This document shows positions 57,460 to 64,000 of a DNA stretch of 64,000 nucleotides, piece after piece. Made by a program: the position numbers and the translations under genes. The notes under the pieces are model-generated. The model had not been told where the DNA came from. It made no database searches and worked only from the letters and a program-made list of their open reading frames with translations. Origin of the DNA: Akebia trifoliata (Eukaryota > Streptophyta > Magnoliopsida > Ranunculales > Lardizabalaceae). The stretch's first letter is position 1, and every line of letters begins with the position of its first letter. The stretch spans positions 25,054,586 to 25,118,585 of the forward strand of contig CM030707.1 in the NCBI GenBank assembly GCA_017979445.1, given 5' to 3'.

Positions 57460-59035
57460 ATTGGTGATGTGAATCCATTTATTATTAGCATTGTCTTAAA
57501 AATGATTCTAATCATTATCATTAAATTATTCACAAAATACTTTAGGTTGACCACTTGAGTTATTTAATGGTTTTCTTAATTCACCCAAGTCTAATATGAT
57601 AGGCCTTAGACGAAACTACCAATAAAAATTCTAAAAATCAATTATACTTTATTCAAAAAAATAAATTTTTTTTTGTTAATATCCCTGCTGTAAGACTCGT
57701 TTTAGTAAATAGAAATAAAAATTTTCAAAAGTAATTTTTATTCTTTAAAAAATGTTGGAAGTTTTAACTTTCAATTTATAATTTGAATTAATTGTAAAAA
57801 ATAAGAGGGTAGTTTAGACACATAAAAGTTTGTTAAGTCTTGCTGAACATTTGATATACCCAGCCCCTTGATCGTGGCCTATTAATAAAGATTGACAAAA
57901 AAATAAATTATTTTCACAGAAATCCACCGTTTTCAACCTCTTTAATCTATGGCTAAACGTTTTTTTGATTATTTTACCTTAAATTTTATTCAGTCTTACA
58001 TTTATTTGGTGAAGTCTTCTAAAATAAAATTTTATTGATTTGAAGAACAAATAATATAGGCCACAAAGGACCATTTTTGTCATCACACCCCAAAGTTAAT
58101 ATGAAGGTTTATTTTATTTTATTTGTGTCCACAAGTATTAGTGATGGATTGAAGATGAGGGTATTTTGATCACTTTATAAGTTTTTCCTGGAAGATCATG
58201 ATAAATGGGTTGCATGGTTTTTAAATTCATCTGGTCTGATTCAAACGTGTCATCCCAGTCCACTGTAAAATGGACGGACTCATTCGAGATACAAGTTGAC
58301 TAGTCCCATTTTCGAAATATTAGCTGAACTAATAAAAACTTTCAATTGGACTTTCATAATTTTTTATTTTACAAAAAATAACTACTCTTTTATGATATCA
58401 GTATGAATAAGAGTAACAAGCTCTGATCCTCCATTCAATTCTATCTATGTTCAGCCTGATCCTTGAGTTCACAGTGTCTCCCAACCTACAAAATAGAACT
58501 TGAAAACAATCCGATCCAAGTAAAAGAGGGTTAAGGAAGCTAGAGAACTAAGAAAGTAATAAAATTTTGGGATCTTCGGCAATGTTAATGACGGATCAGA
58601 TTTCATGCCAATTTTCTTCTTTCTTTCTCCACAAAATCCTGCTAGTTCCTTACTTGTCAGTTTGGTTAGATGTGGAGTTATATAAGTGAATAGTAGACTC
58701 ACAAAAAGCCCAAAATCACTCATTATTTGCATGATCTACATGGTGTTTTTGGCTACTAATTCATAAATAAATAAAAATAACAATCAGAGGGTTCAACATA
58801 ATCCCTTAAGGAAACTACGCACTAGGGGACTAAAAATCGACATTCATAAACCATGGGGATCAAAATTCAATTACAGTGGACATAGTGAAACGTAAGAAAA
58901 GCAGCAAAATTTCCTCAATTGATCCAACAGTCCCTTAAGGAAACTACTCTTAAAGAACATGCAAGAAAACAAAATTGTACTTATATAGTAAATAAACAGG
59001 AAATCGCACGATTTGAAACTCGTTAGTCATCAAGT
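57460..59035. other. Downstream flank of the DIM1 gene
   Basis: AT-rich intergenic DNA that should include the DIM1 3' untranslated region. No other gene or repeat recognised. Confidence 0.4.
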
Positions 59036-61427
<2,392 letters not shown>

Positions 61428-62732
61428 TACTAAAGCACAAAAGCTTTGAATTAGTATTTCTTAGATAAGGCTTTGAACTACAATTTCTCAAATAGGAATT
61501 TTTGCAAGTAAGAAGGGAAGCAATTTGAGCCTTTGAGGGGAATTAGAGGCCCATGTGGATACAGGAGTCAGAAGTACTTAGAATATAAGTACTCCCAGAA
61601 GTACTTTTTGAAGTACTGTCTGGAGTAGTTCTGACAGAGTTTTGTGTTTGAGAACTATTCTGGATTTTGTTAAAATGACCACAATGCCCTTATATGTAAC
61701 AATTATTATTTTTAACATTATAACTCAACAACTTAAGCTCCAAAAAGTAACAGTTACTGTTTTTATTCAATAAAAACATTATAACATCATTTTAAACTCA
61801 AAATATACTTCCTTTTTTTAAAAAATATTCGACAAAACCTCCCCTAAATATTGGACATATGAAAAATAAAACCTATATAAAAACTTGACAACTATCATAT
61901 AATAAAACCTGTATCATCATATATAAAACTATATAAAAACATGACAGAAAAAATGGAGTCATACTGAAACACTATTAATATCACTAACGGGGAAAAACAT
62001 CACAAATTTTTTTCACTTTCCACACAAACCTCAACCATTTTCGGAACCCTCATCCATAGGTTAGTCTCAATGTGTAAGGCTCAAAAGCTTGTTAAAACAA
62101 TGGCAGAACTTAAGAGGATTGTCTCTTATGAAGATATTGGCTTGAAACTAATTATCTAAACTACTCATGAACTTTATAAACATGTTTCCACATTTTTGTC
62201 CCCAAACATGGGAAATTCCATAGTAAATTATATTTCATAAAAATAAGAAGTAAATGACAATTTGATTCCATTAGGACATAATCACAATCACATATGGTTG
62301 TGATGGATTAGCTACAGTTTTGCTCAAGAAGGAACCATAACATTCCACTCCATAACTAGTATAATGGTCTAAACTTTCTGCGTTTTAAGAACTTTGGTCT
62401 CGATGAAGGATGAGATTAGATAGTCATAAATACATAATCACATAAGGAAATTAAACATAATCCTTTGCACATACCCAGTAAGAGTAAAATATAGATTCAA
62501 CAAGTGTTTTTGGGTGTTGAGATAATTATCAGACGAGAGAATACTTGCCTATACTAAAGTAGTTTAACCAAATCAACATGCACACAAATACCCTTCTGCT
62601 ATTGTCAGTTAAGGTTAACATTCAAGGAATGTCTGTGCTTTACCAAGGATAAGAAAACAAACTTCTACCAAATTCAGGCAAGGGAAAAAAACTGACAAAT
62701 TAAGAAAATTATAATAAGACGATAAATTTGTC

Positions 62733-63330
62733 AAACAATATAAGAATCATCCAAGTAGAGGAACAATCAACATTCAAGAAGCATCATCCAAGTAAAGATT
62801 CAAGAACAACAATTAATGATGAAGTATATTTGGGGTTTCCTCAATCTTTCACATGCATTTGCAGAAATTGGAGATAGAGGAAACCCTCAAAGAAACCCTC
62901 GATGTTAAACAATATAAGAATCATCCAAGTAGAGGAACAATCAGCATTCAAGAAGCATCATCCAAGTAAAGATTCAAGAACAACAATTAACGATGAAGTA
63001 TATTTGGGGGTTTCCTCGATCTTTCACGTGTGTCTGCAGAAATTGGAGATAGAGGAAACCCCCAAAGAAATCCTCGATCTGAATTCAACCAGTATATTTT
63101 CAAGAACTCCAATCTAACACACATCTATCTCACCATGATATCTTAAAATCTAGTAGAAGAACAATCAGCATTCAAGAAGCATCATCCAAGTAAAGATTCA
63201 AGAACAGCAATTAATGATGAAGCATATTAAGGAGTTTCCTCGATCTTTCACATGTATTTGCAGAAATTGGAGATAGAGGAAACCCCCAAAGAAACCCTGA
63301 AAACTCACGGTTAGATAAACTAACCTCGGC
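62733..63330 (+). repeat. Three tandem units of about 172-220 bp
   Basis: Each unit runs GTAGAGGAACAATC, CATTCAAGAAGCATCATCC, AAGATTCAAGAACA, then TTTCCTCGATCTTTCAC and GAAATTGGAGATAGAGGAAAC. Units begin near 62733 and 62905; the third, with a 5' gap, begins near 63151. The 71-residue frame at 62902 lies within it. Confidence 0.9.
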
Positions 63331-63429
63331 GAAAATCATCCCTTGAATCGATTAAAGAAGTGAAAGATTTCGTCGCCGCTGCAATCAGAATTTTCGATGA
63401 ATAAAATCAATTTCTACCGCATCAATCAT

Positions 63430-63560
63430 TGATGGGGGTATGGGTTAGGGTTCAAATAAAAACGAAGAAGATCGTTGATGGGTATGAGTTAGGGTTCAAA
63501 GGGTATGAGTTAGGGTTCAAACAAAAAGAAGAAGATAATTGATGGTATGAGTTAGGGTTC
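63430..63560 (+). repeat. Short minisatellite with GAGTTAGGGTTC words
   Basis: Four imperfect units containing GGGTATG[AG]GTTAGGGTTC followed by A-rich AACAAAAAGAAGAAG. The TTAGGG is part of a longer unit, so this is not telomeric DNA. The rest of 63561-63950 shows purine-rich sequence and no gene. Confidence 0.75.
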
Positions 63561-63953
63561 GAACAAATCGAAGGTAAGGAACCAAACAACTGAAATGTAG
63601 AAGAGATGATTTTGAGAGATGGGTGATTTCAAGAGATCGAATTCAAAGACTAGAAGTGTATGAAACTGTCCGTGAGTAAAGCTTGGGCGGAGAAGATAGT
63701 CTCACAAGACCTAATTTGATGAGAATGGAGAAGAAAGAGAGAAAGAATCGTGACAAGAGAAGAGAGGAGTCTTTCTTCTTTGTAGCAGAGTTGGAGATGG
63801 ATGGCCATGAGTTAGGGATCAAACAAAATGAAGAAAATAATAGGTAAAGGAGTAATTTTCATTTTTTTTTTTTTAGGGGCATACTTGCAAACAAACTATT
63901 AAAATGACATGAATCTGGTACTCCCGCAAAAGCAAATTTGAGAAGTAGAGGTT

Positions 63954-64000
63954 GGGCCCGTTTGGATACAGGAGCCAGAAGTACTTCAAACATTAGTACT
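63954..64000 (+). mobile_element. Left end of a further DNA element, cut by the window
   Basis: GGGCCCGTTTGGATACAGGA and then GCCAGAAGTACTTC match the left end at 61548 in the same orientation. It is therefore a second copy or a direct repeat, not the opposite end. It continues beyond the window. Confidence 0.55.

Larger units (their letters stand above)
61546..63953. mobile_element. Probable non-autonomous DNA element upstream of DIM1
   Basis: GGCCCATGTGGATACAGGAG at 61548, preceded by TTA (61543-61545), looks like a plant PIF/Harbinger-type left end. It is followed by repeated AGAAGTACTT words and the subterminal block TTAAAATGACCACAATGCCC. On the far side, TAGGGGCATACTTGC and TTAAAATGACATGAATCTGG (about 63878-63917) are roughly the complement of that block, suggesting a right end near 63950. 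The interior holds tandem repeats and no gene. Borders are uncertain. Confidence 0.45.

Noticed and set aside
62733..63330. Repeat array resembling a CRISPR or satellite
   Set aside because: Units are long (about 170-220 bp), few, without short unique spacers, and in plant DNA; they are simple tandem duplications.
63430..63560. Interstitial telomere
   Set aside because: TTAGGG occurs once per longer unit with A-rich filler, not as consecutive telomere repeats; the same holds for 5930-6170.

Overview
The window is nuclear DNA of a flowering plant. It holds two intact protein-coding genes with GT-AG introns, and nearly everything else is transposable elements, many nested and many with readable target-site duplications (TSDs). 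I cannot place the species. Base composition is AT-rich, and I see no tRNA, rRNA, CRISPR array or bacterial-type operon.

Host gene 1 (plus strand, 8387-31017) is a complete 14-exon acyl-activating enzyme of the AAE17/AAE18 peroxisomal clade. The exons join in frame to 730 residues ending in the peroxisomal signal Ser-Arg-Leu. Introns 1 (11.6 kb) and 2 (5.4 kb) are swollen by insertions. Intron 1 has two or three hAT-type elements, a Ty3/gypsy remnant carrying a solo LTR, a minus-strand gene fragment, hairpin MITEs and an internally deleted minus-strand Copia. Intron 2 has a 5'-truncated Copia of the same family on the opposite strand and an LTR fragment of another Copia family. The small exon 2 therefore sits between inverted copies of one LTR. 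Host gene 2 (minus strand, 59036-61427) is a complete two-exon DIM1-type 18S rRNA dimethyladenosine transferase of 351 residues, with a hAT-like element and a tandem duplication in its intron and a transposon end about 120 bp upstream of its start codon.

Layout: 1-2784 dispersed repeat and two joined LTR fragments; 2785-8300 intergenic, with a twin-hairpin MITE, a 2-kb solo LTR and a 0.6-kb foldback; 8387-31017 AAE gene; 31.4-32.1 kb Copia remnant; 32.9-about 42 kb decayed Ty3/gypsy element split by two solo LTRs of one family in opposite orientations; 42-45.4 kb its tail and a dispersed repeat; 45450-51634 PIF/Harbinger transposon with a transposase gene and a Myb-like partner gene, both broken; 51.6-59 kb intergenic, with a decayed minus-strand multi-exon coding remnant and small foldbacks; 59.0-61.4 kb DIM1 gene; 61.5-64 kb repeat-rich, with one or two more transposon ends.

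The two host genes are housekeeping and show no functional link. I found no evidence for a new gene system. The most notable points are the layered insertion history that can be read from TSDs, a MITE family built from two successive palindromes, and inverted LTRs flanking one exon. All similarity calls are from reading and recall of families; no database search was run.
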